From contig OW203989.1 in the NCBI GenBank assembly GCA_934047225.1, positions 4,749,977 to 4,813,976 on the forward strand: a stretch of DNA of 64,000 nucleotides, written 5' to 3'. Of this stretch, positions 22,005 through 33,520 are shown piece by piece (position 1 is the first letter of the stretch; each line of letters starts with the position of its first letter). The notes beneath the pieces were generated by a model that worked only from the letters and a program-made list of their open reading frames with translations, was not told the DNA's origin and made no database searches. The DNA is from Ypsolopha sequella (lineage: Eukaryota > Arthropoda > Insecta > Lepidoptera > Ypsolophidae). The position numbers were made by a program, and so were the translations under genes.

Positions 22005-22330
22005 ACTCAATTGGTAGGACACTGGACTCGTAATAATGAGACCAGTGTTCGAATTCTGGTGTTCGAGCATTCAATGATGAGTTTTTCAGAATTAACGTGC
22101 ATAGTAACTATTTGTATACTAACCACTTGCTAACAATGAAGGAAAATACTGTAAGGTAAATTTGTATGCCCTAAGAAGTGCGTATTTGCGCCCTAAGTAC
22201 GACCATAAATGTCACCCCCTATCACGTTTGGACGTAAAAATCGTCGGCGAAAAAAGGTTTTACGAGGGTTGACTTCCCACACTCGGAAAATACTTCTGAA
22301 ATCTCCTTGGTAATATACCTATATATATAT
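22005..22330 (+). mobile_element. SINE, diverged copy
   Basis: A box (ctcaattggtaggacactgg), B box (tgttcgaattctggtgttcg), 'gatgagtttttcagaatt', and a 'cccacactcggaaaatac' 3' region. It abuts the 22-bp satellite array. Confidence 0.65.
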
Positions 22331-22380
22331 ATTGGCTATATACCTGTATATAGTGACTGATAAATTATACGTATACAGTA

Positions 22381-23772
22381 AAAAACCTATGTTGGTGCAC
22401 AATAAAACCTATGTTGGTGCACAATAAAACCTATGTTGGTGCACAATAAAACCTATGTTGGTGCACAATAAAACCTATGTTGGTGCACAATAAAATCTAT
22501 GTTGGTGCACAATAAAACCTATGTTGGTGCACAATAAAACCTATGTTGGTGCACAATAAAACCTATGTTGGTGCACAATAAAACCTATGTTGGTGCACAA
22601 TAAAACCTATGTTGGTGCACAATAAAACCTATGTTGGTGCACAATAAAACCTATGTTGGTGCACAATAAAACCTATGTTGGTGCACAATAAAACCTATGT
22701 TGGTGCACAATAAAACCTATGTTGGTGCACAATAAAATCTATGTTGGTGCACAATAAAACCTATGTTGGTGCACAATAAAACTTATGTTGGTGCACAATA
22801 AAACCTATGTTGGTGCACAATAAAATCTATGTTGGTGCACAAAAAAACCTATGTTGGTGCACAATAAAACCTATGTTGGTGCACAATAAAACCTATGTTG
22901 GTGCACAATAAAACCTATGTTGGTGCACAATAAAACCTATGTTGGTGCACAATAAAATCTATGTTGGTGCACAATAAAACCTATGTTGGTGCACAATAAA
23001 ACTTATGTTGGTGCACAATAAAACCTATGTTGGTGCACAATAAAATCTATGTTGGTGCACAATAAAACCTATGTTGGTGCACAATAAAACCTATGTTGGT
23101 GCACAATAAAACCTATGTTGGTGCACAATAAAACCTATGTTGGTGCACAATAAAACCTATGTTGGTGCACAATAAAACCTATGTTGGTGCACAATAAAAC
23201 CTATGTTGGTGCACAATAAAACCTATGTTGGTGCACAATAAAACCTATGTTGGTGCACAATAAAACCTATGTTGGTGCACAATAAAACCTATGTTGGTGC
23301 ACAATAAAACCTATGTTGGTGCACAATAAAACCTATGTTGGTGCACAATAAAACCTATGTTGGTGCACAATAAAACCTATGTTGGTGCACAATAAAATCT
23401 ATGTTGGTGCACAATAAAACCTATGTTGGTGCACAATAAAACCTATGTTGGTGCACAATAAAACCTATGTTGGTGCACAATAAAACCTATGTTGGTGCAC
23501 AATAAAACCTATGTTGGTGCACAATAAAACCTATGTTGGTGCACAATAAAACCTATGTTGGTGCACAATAAAATCTATGTTGGTGCACAATAAAACCTAT
23601 GTTGGTGCACAATAAAACTTATGTTGGTGCACAATAAAACCTATGTTGGTGCACAATAAAACCTATGTTGGTGCACAATAAAACCTATGTTGGTGCACAA
23701 TAAAACCTATGTTGGTGCACAATAAAACCTATGTTGGTGCACAATAAAACCTATGTTGGTGCACAATAAAAC
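22381..23772 (+). repeat. 22-bp satellite array, about 63 copies
   Basis: Unit acctatgttggtgcacaataaa repeated head to tail without spacers and almost without change. Each unit has one GTGCAC palindrome and one AATAAA hexamer on the plus strand. Rare variants (atct, actt, one aataaa to aaaaaa) allow internal duplications to be traced. Confidence 0.98.
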
Positions 23773-23789
23773 CCAGACGCACTAAAAAC

Positions 23790-24185
23790 ACTCAAGTGAA
23801 GGCTTACTTTTTACATTTAGTAACTAATATTATGAAAAAAAAACATGATCTTGCTAAGTTTTTTGCCCTTCTTCGTAGCAAGACTAATCGAATAGGCGGA
23901 GTTAGGCATATATTTATTATATGTATTGCATATATTTATAATATTATTTATTCCTTATTCCTATATTTTTATTTTATTCAAGTGTATTTTTTTTTATTTA
24001 AGTAAACCCAGCCTTTATTATTCCCCTGCGTATAAATATATTATTATTTACGACACAGAACTATTATATACCTATACAATACAGTATACACATAGATTAT
24101 TTAATTACTTATATTACATTAAAACTGACCTGTAATAAATGTATCTGTTATACCTACATTATATAAATAAATATATTTCATTTCA
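23790..24185 (+). repeat. Dispersed retroelement-like repeat, plus copy
   Basis: From ttactttttacatttagtaa through 'agcaagactaatcgaatagg' and 'ttattcaagtg' to aaaactgacctgtaataaat and a (cattt)n end. The same blocks run in reverse at 46,605-47,040. Confidence 0.75.
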
Positions 24186-24800
24186 TTTCACTTAGTCCAA
24201 CAGAAAAGTGTCATTTCAATATCGCAAGTTCCCTGAAAACCAACCAAATGCAGGTCACGAGCAACTTTCAACATCTCACTATACAAGTAAGCGCAGGGAT
24301 AATGTAATATCGCTTAACTTTATACGTGATGCATAAACGCAAAAACTCACTTTCATATTCAGGCGGGTGCTATGAAAAACCGCTTTGGAGTGATAGTAAA
24401 ATTTTATATGCAGACAGCATGTGTTGTGTGATTGAGATGACTTGTTAGTATACTGGAGCTTGTAAAAGTACTTCGATGAAAGAAGAACAGCGGAAAAACG
24501 TTTTGTTCAAGGAAATACTTGATTTTATGTGGTACCTTAGTTAGTAGGACTGAGAGTCCGGTAACTCTAAATTAAATTAAATAAAATACATTTGTTAGTT
24601 TTATCATTGTGTATATCTCATTTTATTTATTTTTTGTTTCATCTTTTTTGGTACATATAAATCATTGTTTATGTCTCTTTTTATTGTGTAAATATTCTAT
24701 TTTTTGTAAGTGGAAACTTCACTGGCATGTGTATTTAGTTTTATGTTTAAATTTTTTATGTATAAATTAATGCTGTATGTTTTCCTTAAACAAATAAACA
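24186..24800. other. Unassigned AT-rich spacer
   Basis: No ORF, inverted repeat or family match recognised. Confidence 0.3.
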
Positions 24801-24804
24801 AACA

Positions 24805-24885
24805 AATTAAACTCTCCATGTTAAGACCAACGTTCGAATCTTGGCGGTCGAGCATGCACCAATGAGTTTTTCGAAATTTATAATC
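24805..24885 (+). mobile_element. SINE fragment
   Basis: aagaccaacgttcgaatctt (B box) followed by gagcatgcaccaatgagttt; the rest of the element is missing. Confidence 0.6.
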
Positions 24886-24987
24886 GTAGTAGAAATGCGT
24901 TCCTGACAGAATATGTGTGGTTTGACATTGAATGATAGAGTGAAATATATCTACATACGAGATCGGTGCGGCCTGAAATAAGATGTA

Positions 24988-25228
24988 GTGACTAGAATTG
25001 AAAAAGGAATGCTTCCGCGACCGCGGTTTGAACATGTAGAGGGGATGAATGAATGTAGAGTGACGAAAATTTATGGTGCGCAAGTGGAAGATGAAAGTCG
25101 ACTAAGCCGCCCTAGAAGGACGTATGCCGACATAATTAGCGACACACTGAAGAATAGAAGTGTGAAAGAGATGTGTCATAATCGTAGCAGATGGAAACCT
25201 GTAGCCTCTACCTATCCCTCTGGAGGAC
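24988..25228 (+). mobile_element. LINE ORF2 carboxy-terminal remnant
   Basis: The open frame reads FEHVEGMNECRVTKIYGAQV ... SRPRRTYADIISDTLKNRSV ... RSRWKPVASTYPSG. This is the conserved tail of insect non-LTR retrotransposon polymerases (GHVERM...RGRPRRTY...RSKWR). The frame stays open by chance to 25,563, giving a 191-residue ORF that is not a host gene. Confidence 0.75.
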
Positions 25229-25994
25229 AGGAAAACCCTATATCACATTCTGACATTAACCCATTGGATGCCAACCAGCCGCGAGAGTTAAGACCCTATA
25301 GTGTCGACACAAAAATGGCGAGCTACGATCATTCCGACTTGATTCAGAAAACCATGGTTTTCGTTATCTTAGGTTATATATCATGTATCATGGTATATAT
25401 CAGAAGAACCGCAATGAAATATACTGTTTACTTATTTATAACACTTACCTATATAGTAATCCTGTGGGGGCATTTTCGTCGATTAAATTTGGGCATTACC
25501 CAAAATTGCACCAGCTTATCACTCATTTGCACTCATTTTCACTCATTTGCACTCACTATTTAGCCAAGTCGGCTATTTATAATAAAAACTCACTAGAATA
25601 ACAATCACAGACTTATAACGCGGTTATTACATGTATTATTATTATGTAAACACAACTTTTTTCATTCAAAAAACACAAAAAACTACGGACGTAAAAATGA
25701 GACCAAACTACAAACTACGAACAAAAATGGCGGACTCGGTCCGACCTGCGGCAGAAAATGATTTATTTGAAAGCTATATGGTTCATTTTCGACGAATCAG
25801 AGCACATCACCTTGTTGCCAACAAAACAATCTGCGTCTTGGTATTGCTCCAAAGAAACAGACGAAAAAACCGTTGAACAAAACGTAAACCGGAAGCGCGC
25901 GCTTTTTCTATGACGCAAGGTTTGCTTCATAGACACTGTGAGCCGCTTTGAGCTATGACGCAAACGTTGCGTCATAGACACTCAATCACCACCA

Positions 25995-26489
25995 TCACTA
26001 CATAGTATAAAACAAAAACGCTTCCCGCTGTCTCTGTCTGTCCCTATGTATGCTTAGATCTTTAAAACAACGCAACGGATTTTGATGCAATTTTTTTATA
26101 GATAGAGTGATTAAAGAGAAAGGTTTATGTGTATAATACATGCATAATATAGTAGAGACAGACGGATAATTTTAGAGGTTTCTAATGTTATGTCGTAAAT
26201 AAACACATTTTTGCGCTTACATTGCAAACGCTGAACCCTACGAGATAGATCAAAATAATGTACTACAGTATTGTACACCTTAAAAAGGTCTACAAAAAAT
26301 TCCGCAATGTTATATGTCTATCTCTTAGGGATAACCCAGAATAACCATTATTTATCCTTTACTTTTTACGGGAAATAATGTCTTATTTACGAAGTGATTT
26401 TAAGCAATACAGCATTAATCCTTATCAAATGTACCTGTAGTATATTTAGTATCAGCGTTGCACCCGTGCGAAGCCGGGCGGGTCGCTAG
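25995..26489 (+). mobile_element. Non-autonomous Helitron, 495 bp, complete
   Basis: Begins TCactacatagtataaaac after A (25,994) and ends with hairpin acccgtgcgaagccgggcgg gt cg then CTAG before T (26,490). This fits the Helitron rule: insertion between A and T, 5' TC, 3' hairpin and CTRR. The interior 'ctgtctctgtctgtccctat' and 'caacggattttgatgcaat' is typical of lepidopteran non-autonomous Helitrons. Confidence 0.9.
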
Positions 26490-26504
26490 TAGCTAATAAG
26501 AGAG

Positions 26505-26590
26505 GGTTACGAGTGTTGACTGTTCCAATGATAGTCCACTCTTGGAAGCAACTCTGATACTCTCTCGGGGGTATATGTCATGACAATATA
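26505..26590 (+). mobile_element. SINE 3' fragment
   Basis: tccactcttggaagcaactc ... tcatgacaatata matches the 3' end of the SINE family. Confidence 0.5.
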
Positions 26591-26677
26591 TTTTTGTTAT
26601 ATTTTATTAAAAATTATTACTCGATATATTAATACAACTATATATTATAGAATTAAATGAGACTTGAGGATAATTCA

Positions 26678-26863
26678 TGATTTATATAAAAACGGCTCAC
26701 CTCAATACGTGTTATGATCGGGAAAGCCGACCGAGCCACCAGTGTGAGGCGTAACGTCCTCGCGTAAACGTCTTTACTCGCCCAGATGAAGACAGTCTAA
26801 ATCTGCTGAAACTGGTCGGCTTTCCTGATCACGTATTGAGGTGAGCCGTTTTTATATAAATCA
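26678..26863. mobile_element. Palindromic MITE (186 bp)
   Basis: tgatttatataaaaacggct, cacctcaatacg ... gaaagccgacc is mirrored by ggtcggctttc ... cgtattgaggtgagccg and the same AT-rich end. Confidence 0.85.
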
Positions 26864-27304
26864 TAACTATATATTTTTATTGTTTTAATACTAATAAATA
26901 AACAAAAAAATAAATAAAGCTCATAAAAGCAAAATATATTATATTTATTAACATTTTATTGTAGTAGCATATAATTTATACTTCCAATTGTCAGTACTTG
27001 GTGAAATTTGGAAAGCATTTTGAAGAAAACATTATATTACACTGTTTAACAATTTTATTTTGTTACCAATAAATATCCAACCGATTTCGAATATTGATTC
27101 ATTCTGAAGGGCTTTTTAGGTCTTAAAAACGATAACTGCGTGCTGTAAAAAAGCATGTGCCATAGACAGCATATTTATGACAGGTAACTTCAGGCCCAAG
27201 CAGTTTCACCAAAAAGTTGTCTTACTACTGTCTATATTTCTTTTTTAACACATATACATGCAAAATATTATATAATTTGATGTATGTATCGAATGTATCT
27301 GACT

Positions 27305-27365
27305 GTAGATGTTTATTGAACCCGCAACCTCCTTGTTAGTGGTCTGAATTGATACCACTAGACCT
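27305..27365 (-). mobile_element. tRNA-like SINE head
   Basis: The minus strand has aggtctagtggtatc (A box) and ggttgcgggttcaataa (B box) but no acceptor stem, so it is not a tRNA gene. Confidence 0.4.
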
Positions 27366-27540
27366 TTTGTTAGTTAATCGAAAAAGTATCCTCGAATCCT
27401 TGGTATAAAGCGAAGTATAATGGATTCCATGACTCTACACTTTTGAAATATAAACAGCGAACAAAGCTGGTTTTAGGGTTTTTGCGAGATAGTAGCTATT
27501 TACTGTTTTTCTTTTTTCATTACTTTTTGTAACAACAGTA

Positions 27541-28054
27541 GTATATTTCGTGACGAGTATAAAATGGCGGATTTTTTTACACGACGAATGAAGCTTACAT
27601 TCCGAGTGTAAGAAAACCCATTTTTACTCGTTGCGAACGACACTTTTTCTACTACCTGATTTATGTATTTAAATATTTAATTTTTCTTTTCAAATTTAAT
27701 TTATTTTATGACTTTGCAAAGCGCGACGCGGTTTTTACCTTTTTTTTTCAGACTTCGGCCGGCACCTTTTATTTGTGGCCAGTATCATTTTGCGAAAAAA
27801 GAGTGTCAGACGCGATATAATCGATTATGTCGTGAATCGGAACACAGGAAATTTAAATTGTAAAGACAAACTAATGACGTCAAATAGAACTTAATTTAGC
27901 ATGAACAGAAGACAAACGTCAAAAAAAAAAAAAAATTTTGCAATAAATTAAATTTCATTTCAAACTGACTTGATAGTCATTCCGCAACGGGGCCCGGAAA
28001 GTTCGATTTTCAAAACTAATTTCAAGTATTAAATGGAACTTTTTCATAAAGGTA
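27541..28054 (+). mobile_element. Element G, copy 1
   Basis: gtatatttcgtgacgagtat ... actttgcaaagcgcg ... tttgcgaaaaaagagtgtca ... gcaacggggcccggaaag ... taaaggta. A second copy in inverse orientation lies at 35,611-36,075. In both copies the ends read tagta. Confidence 0.75.
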
Positions 28055-28177
28055 GTAGAACATTTTTTTTCAAGCTCGTTCATTCGAAAACTAACATGAC
28101 GTTGAAGATGCAGCCACTCTAGGAACTACAAAAACAAAAAATTATAATTGCCTACTATTAGTCACCCTAACCATAGT

Positions 28178-28392
28178 ATTATGAGTATAAGATTCGGGTC
28201 TTAATCTTGTAAACATACAACATACCTTAACGGTTATGTGCTTGACGTTTCAACGCCTCTAGGCTGTCGTGATCACAAGGTCAGTTCGCTTGAGACCACG
28301 ACAGCCCACAAGTGCGTCAAAACCTCAAGCACATAACCGTTAAGGTATGTTGTATGTTTACGAGATTAAGACCCGAATCTTTTACTCATAAT
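28178..28392. mobile_element. Palindromic MITE with more than 60-bp arms
   Basis: attatgagtataagattcgg, gtcttaatcttgtaaacata ... gttatgtgcttga is mirrored nearly perfectly at the right (ending tactcataat). A second small stem ggctgtcgtg / cacgacagcc lies inside. Confidence 0.85.
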
Positions 28393-28441
28393 GTGTGAAA
28401 ATCGCGAAAGGTTTAAGTTCACTAACCATTGTAGTATAAAC

Positions 28442-28565
28442 ATTTCGAAACGTTCCCACTACTTCCATCGTCACTTTGTTTCACGAAACAAATGAGAGTT
28501 TTTGTCCCATGGGACATGCTCTAAGCATGGGACTATCGATGGGAGTAGTGAGAACGTTTCGAAAT
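28442..28565. repeat. Inverted repeat (124 bp)
   Basis: atttcgaaacgttcccacta ... cttccatcg pairs with cgatgggagtagtgagaacg tttcgaaat; an inner stem pairs gtcccatg with catgggac. Confidence 0.7.
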
Positions 28566-28814
28566 TTCATGAGGACGTTCGAGAAGTCTCATAATCCTCT
28601 ACCGTGATAACGCACCCGCTCACATCGCAAACAAAACGAAGATGTTCTTCGAGTTTGAAAAGGATGAGCTCATTTCGGCACAGGTCAGACCTCACACTGT
28701 GTTATTTCTTTTTAAGGCGAGAGACTTCGAGTGCGCAGATGAAATTTGACGCTCTTCACACCGCGTTAATCTTTACCCCTCTCGTTGCTTTTGTTGCGCG
28801 CTTTTTCGCTTTCT

Positions 28815-29110
28815 TTAGGGTTCCGTACCCAAGGGGTAACCAACGGGACCTTATTACTAAGACTCTGCTGTCCGTCTGTCTGTCCGTCTGTCACCAGGCT
28901 GTATCTCATGAACCGTGATAGTAAGACAGTTATAATTTTCCCAAATGATGTATTTCTGTTGCCGTTATAACAACAAATACTAAAAAACAGAATAAAATAA
29001 ATATTTAAGGGGGCTCCCAAACAACAGACATGTTTTTTTTTGCCGTTTTTATAGATAATGGTACGAAACCCTTCGTGCGCGAGTCTGACTCGCACTTGGC
29101 CGGTTTTTTA
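28815..29110 (+). repeat. 'agggttccgta' family, typical copy
   Basis: ttagggttccgtacccaagg, gtccgtctgtctgtccgtct, ctgtatctcatgaaccgtga, and the inverted end tacgaaaccc...ctcgcacttggccggtttt. The ORFs at 28,604-29,095 run across it. Confidence 0.9.
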
Positions 29111-29390
29111 TACAGAAAAATACGACGTTACGTTTAACTTATATAGAGAGAACAGTGATGGCGTTCAACGAACACGTCAACATCATGCTTCCAGACGAGT
29201 TGGCCTATATTTCTTCGAAATATGATTCGACTGAATGAGAAAACATAACAAGAAATATTAATAAATACAACAAAATATTTTTTTTCTGAAAAATTACGCA
29301 AACCTTTCAGTTTTCTCCACATAAACGTAAAATGACAAGTGACAAGTGAAGAAGTTAGTATATAAAGAAAAAAGCCTAAAAGGATATATG

Positions 29391-29680
29391 CTGACCAAAT
29401 TCGCTTAGATTAAATTATGTTAAGGTGTGTTATTTCGAAAACCATTTCGAGACTTAGGTTAAATAAGCCGTATTTTAGAACTTGTGGTCTAAAAACCCTC
29501 ATGATCATTTGCCTTCGTGTGAAATCGTGTGACGACACTTGAAAAATGGCCGTTTAGAAATGTGTTCTTTGCTATCAAGATAAATTCATAATAATTTGCT
29601 TCAGGCTAATTTGACAGCCAGATGACAGATGAGTAGACAAACAGAGACAGACCACTTTTTTATAAGCAATCGCACATGAC
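29391..29680 (-). repeat. Dispersed repeat, copy 2 (inverted pair of 14,819)
   Basis: Reverse complement of the repeat at 14,819-15,095, including ctagacatgg-free shared blocks such as tcgaaaaccatttcgag and cagaccacttttttataagc. Confidence 0.8.
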
Positions 29681-30235
29681 AAAAAAAAACTTTTAAAATT
29701 AAGCCACAGCGAATCAAGATTTAATTTATTAATGAGTAAGGTAAAGAGATCGAGATCGAGATTTGTAGTCTTTACTTACCCCATTGGAACACAGGCGTGA
29801 GGATATGTACTTAAATGTGGGCATATAGATACATGTACAGTGGAGATCACATCAAGCTTTACATTTGCTAACATATATTTTATAAACATTAATATTATTT
29901 TACCTGAGATACACGAAAGAATATAAAAGAAACAGTTTATGAATCGTGGCAGTGCTTGAGCTTTTTTCTATCGTTATATTGCTGAGGGGTTTACGTAAGC
30001 GGTGATTTTGCGCTTTTTATATCAATTTGTTAGAGCTTTTCTATTTTTGTGGAGTGGTAGTGTTCCACGCGTTTTCAGTGAAGGCTTTTTGTAACAAAGT
30101 TCTTACCTTCAAATAAAATACAAAATGCATTTTGTGTGAAAAATCGACGTGGGAGTTCAATAGATATGTGGAATAACTACGCATGATTTATTTTTCATAA
30201 AATCATGAAACATTTTTAGGAGGCATAAAAATAAT

Positions 30236-30445
30236 ATATCGTCACGACAAGAATCCCTGAGGGAGTGTCAGAGGTGTTCCCAAGTGTGAACCAAGTTCAC
30301 CGGGTGTACCAAGTGTGGACTGTGACTTGCATTTCACAGTTCAAATTCAAATAAATTTGAATTTGAATTTGAATTTGAACTGTGAAATACAAGTCACAGT
30401 CCACACTTGGTACACCCGGTTTCCACTGACGATTATTATGTCCCA
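30236..30445 (-). mobile_element. SINE 3' end folded into a perfect-looking hairpin
   Basis: tatcgtcacgacaagaatcc is the inverted SINE end. Then accgggtgtaccaagtgtgg ... cacagttcaaattcaaa (30,299-30,350) is mirrored by tttgaatttgaactgtga ... acacttggtacacccggt (to 30,421), with (TTTGAA)n at the turn. Confidence 0.75.
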
Positions 30446-31135
30446 AACGTAATGGCTGATGAGCCCTATTGCCGTACTTCGGTCACAAATGGACCAACAC
30501 CTAAACATGCCTTCTGTAGTATTCTCTGTGTATTTCAAATTTGAATTTGCCCCCCCGAGGCGTCACCTCTTGGCGTATGAGAATCACGGACACAAATATA
30601 CGGCGGTTAGACATGCATGAAGCGACTTGTGCGGATTCTGTTATTTTTTTGGACTAATTGAATACATAGTGCTTGAAGTGCTATTTAAGGGCCTTACTAT
30701 CGCCAAATGGGTACTTTCTAAAGCCTACTCCTCGTTTACGGCCAAACCAAAAATAATGAAAAAAATTATTATGAATAATCAGCTCTTAGACAACATATGC
30801 AACATTTTCCTTTTTAATACCACCAAAACTTCTACATGAAAAAATGTATAAGCTAAATGGTGTTTTTTGGCTTAAATTTCCTACTGCTCCTAAGTAGCTT
30901 GGTCGATTGAATTTATTTATGCTTTGATAAATAGATACATTTGATAGCTATAAACATAACATAGGATTATTCAATCGAACAATTGCGTCCAAGTGAAAAG
31001 TATAATTTTCTCCTATTTCGCCCTATCAAGGACGCAGCGAGCGTCGTAACAACCACCATGCATTGCGCGCTGACATGAACGTTATTTCAATGTCGTTTCT
31101 GTTGATATTCCTACTGACAAATATCGAGCTGCTAA

Positions 31136-31246
31136 TTTGGCGATGGTAATCGCCTTAAGGACATTGTTACTCAGACTAAAGTGCCCCTGGTGCCAGGAAG
31201 TGCAGGAGACAAGGAAGAACCAAGCCAGGATCTCAAGGATACGTAA
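31136..31246 (+). other. Short coding-like ORF, unidentified
   Basis: Thirty-six codons reading FGDGNRLKDIVTQTKVPLVP, GSAGDKEEPSQDLKDT, stop. Composition is protein-like but there is no ATG and no clear splice acceptor. It may be a retroelement fragment or an exon whose boundaries I cannot place. Confidence 0.2.
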
Positions 31247-31659
31247 ACCGGGAGTTCATCCATCAATTCAGGTAGGTGAATCCTGTTTGTTTTGCACCGA
31301 GAATATTCTACTTTGGTGTTGTTTATTTAGGTACTTCGTGGATAATCGAAACACCTTCCGACGCTGACCGAACACAAATTAATGTGCACTGATCTCTGAG
31401 ATAGCAAGCGAGGACTTTACCTCTCAGCCACAGAAGCGATAAACATGCATTTATTTGCATATAAAAAGTATAAATTTAAATGTTCGTATCCCAATCAAAA
31501 TAGGTAACAATAAAATAAAAATAGCAAATATATGTATGCGGTTGTGGGATACGAAGGGCTAGTTATAGATTTTTTCATCATAAATTATTTTATCTACTCC
31601 CATACCGCAATAAGACAATTCGTCGTACAGAAAACAATACCGCTAATGTCTAAAATTAT

Positions 31660-31720
31660 AGCGGGGGCGATGAGTCCTGCACTGATTCTCCGCAATTGTG
31701 AATGTTGTGGACTTCCCCCC
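31660..31720 (+). repeat. Dispersed short repeat (pair at 48,385)
   Basis: gcgggggcgatgagtcctgc, tctccgcaattgtgaatgttgtg matches gtgggggcgattaatggtcc, tctccgctaccgtgagtg at 48,385-48,440. Confidence 0.45.
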
Positions 31721-31795
31721 GGTCAGTCAGCCCAGCCAGGACAGCTCCTTAATGTAGAGCCAAACAGCTTCCGCTATTGTAATGTCTTAATATTA

Positions 31796-31964
31796 TTTAC
31801 CCTCCGAATTTAAAATTCTAAACAAAATAGAAAACGGTTAACATTTTGACTTACGTGGTGTTAGCACGCAAGTTTCTTGTTTTTTTGTTATGTGCAACAA
31901 CGCTTAAGTCAAAATATTAACCGATTTATATTTTATTCAGAATTTTAAAGTCAGAGGGTAAAGA
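31796..31964. mobile_element. Palindromic MITE (about 168 bp)
   Basis: ttaccctccgaatttaaaat ... cggttaacattttgactta is mirrored by taagtcaaaatattaaccg ... gaattttaaagtcagagggtaa. Confidence 0.8.
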
Positions 31965-32657
31965 ATAATAAAAAATTATAATATTACATTATAACACCTC
32001 GATTCTGCGCTGCGATTGGCCCAATTTATTATAAAACCGCTAGAAATCCAATCAATAACAAAAACGAGAAATAATTTCTGAGCTTATTTTTTAAGCCGGG
32101 CCCTATTTATTCTGTTTTGCCTTCAAAGCAGCTTTACCGGACCGACGCACCGACCGAAAATGACTTCTCATTTTTCGTGAAATTGTTAGTTGAAAATATT
32201 ATAAATAAAGACGATATTTTTGATGGTCGTAGATAAAGTACTGTGTGCAACTGAACATAATTAGACATTGGGATTTCCCAGGGTCTCAATAATATTTTCA
32301 GTGTAATTGATTCAGCAGTTTTAGTTGTTGTAACGGACGGACGGATACAAGGATTTGCTTCAGATTCCCTGAAATACTTATAGCATATCTTAGAGACTGC
32401 TCACACTAAATAGATGTAAACAGTAATTTATTAATACAGTAAATAGATAAACTTTTGTTTTATGAATTTTACAAATACATGAAAAAATCGTTTTCCATAG
32501 TAAATGACGAGTAGGTATTAAATGTTAAATTTATGTTAAATTTAAATATGAGGAATTTTTATTTCACTTTTTATTGAAAGTGATCAGTAGAGCTTGCGGT
32601 ATAATTTTCTGGTCATGAATATACTTATATCTTAGTTCTAAATTAAATGTATATTTG

Positions 32658-32913
32658 TGTTGATTCGTTGTAACAGGATTTAACTTATTTGACAGGACTA
32701 AACTTAATTTAAGCATTCTGTCCTTTTCTTTCTTTATCGAAAAATCAAACACAGGACTCTTAAAATAAATTGATACTTGTCGTTGTTGGTTCTTGATGGA
32801 ACATTAAAAGTGGAACAGTTACCAAAAATTTGTTTTATTTACAATACGCTCTTAAATAACATATATTAAAGTCCTACCAAATAAGTTAAGTCGCGTTACA
32901 CTGAATCGACACC
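32658..32913. mobile_element. MITE, 'gattcggcgcaacac' TIR family, copy 2
   Basis: Shares tgacaggacta...ttctgtccttttctttct and the right end gaatcgacacca with 18,283-18,429. It has about 95 extra bases between 32,780 and 32,875. Confidence 0.65.
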
Positions 32914-33048
32914 ACTATCATACTAAATAAATTTAAACGGAAATACATTTATATATTGACTTTGAGAGGGGAACTTGGTTGGGCCTTCGGAATTGTTCAA
33001 TTATTTGGGGTCATGTAGAGTTCGCTTACAATGCAATTGTAAGACTTA

Positions 33049-33175
33049 GGGCCTGTTTCACCACTTCCAGATAAGTGATATCCAGAAGATAAGTTTAAAA
33101 ATGGAACACATTTTGAATGCGTTATATGTCACATATAACTATCAGGCACTTATCTGGAAGTGGTAAAACAGGCCC
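33049..33175. mobile_element. Harbinger-like MITE, 127 bp, TTA duplication
   Basis: gggcctgtttcaccacttcc agataagtg at the left and cacttatctggaagtggta aaacaggccc at the right, flanked by TTA at 33,046-33,048 and 33,176-33,178. The GGGCCTGTTTCACCA end and TTA site fit PIF/Harbinger MITEs. Confidence 0.85.
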
Positions 33176-33520
33176 TTACAGTAATTAAACAAACAGTTAA
33201 AATACTAATAGCGTTCTATTTAGGTTAAATAATAATATTCAGCGACACAAAAAAAATTGGTAATAATCATCCGTATGAACAACTTGTGCAAAGGGTGCTA
33301 ACGTAATTTGCTACTTATTTTTCGGTTCCTATGATTAAAATAACCTCTATTAGCAGACAAGTCCACTATGAGAAACCGAAAAAAAGATCGCAAAATTGTG
33401 TCAAATTTGTTTTCATCCTTGATACATACTATACCTTCATCTAGGACCATCCGTGTCATCATTTTTTATGTAGCCTGTCCCACTGCTGGGCAAAGGCCTC
33501 TCCTTGTTGATACCAAATAA

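Noticed and set aside
22381..23772. CRISPR-like repeat array
   Set aside because: The 22-bp units abut directly with no variable spacers, and everything around them is animal nuclear DNA.
24988..25563. 191-residue ORF as a host gene
   Set aside because: Its first 80 residues are a LINE ORF2 tail and the rest is chance open frame in SINE-rich DNA; it overlaps a second ORF in another frame.
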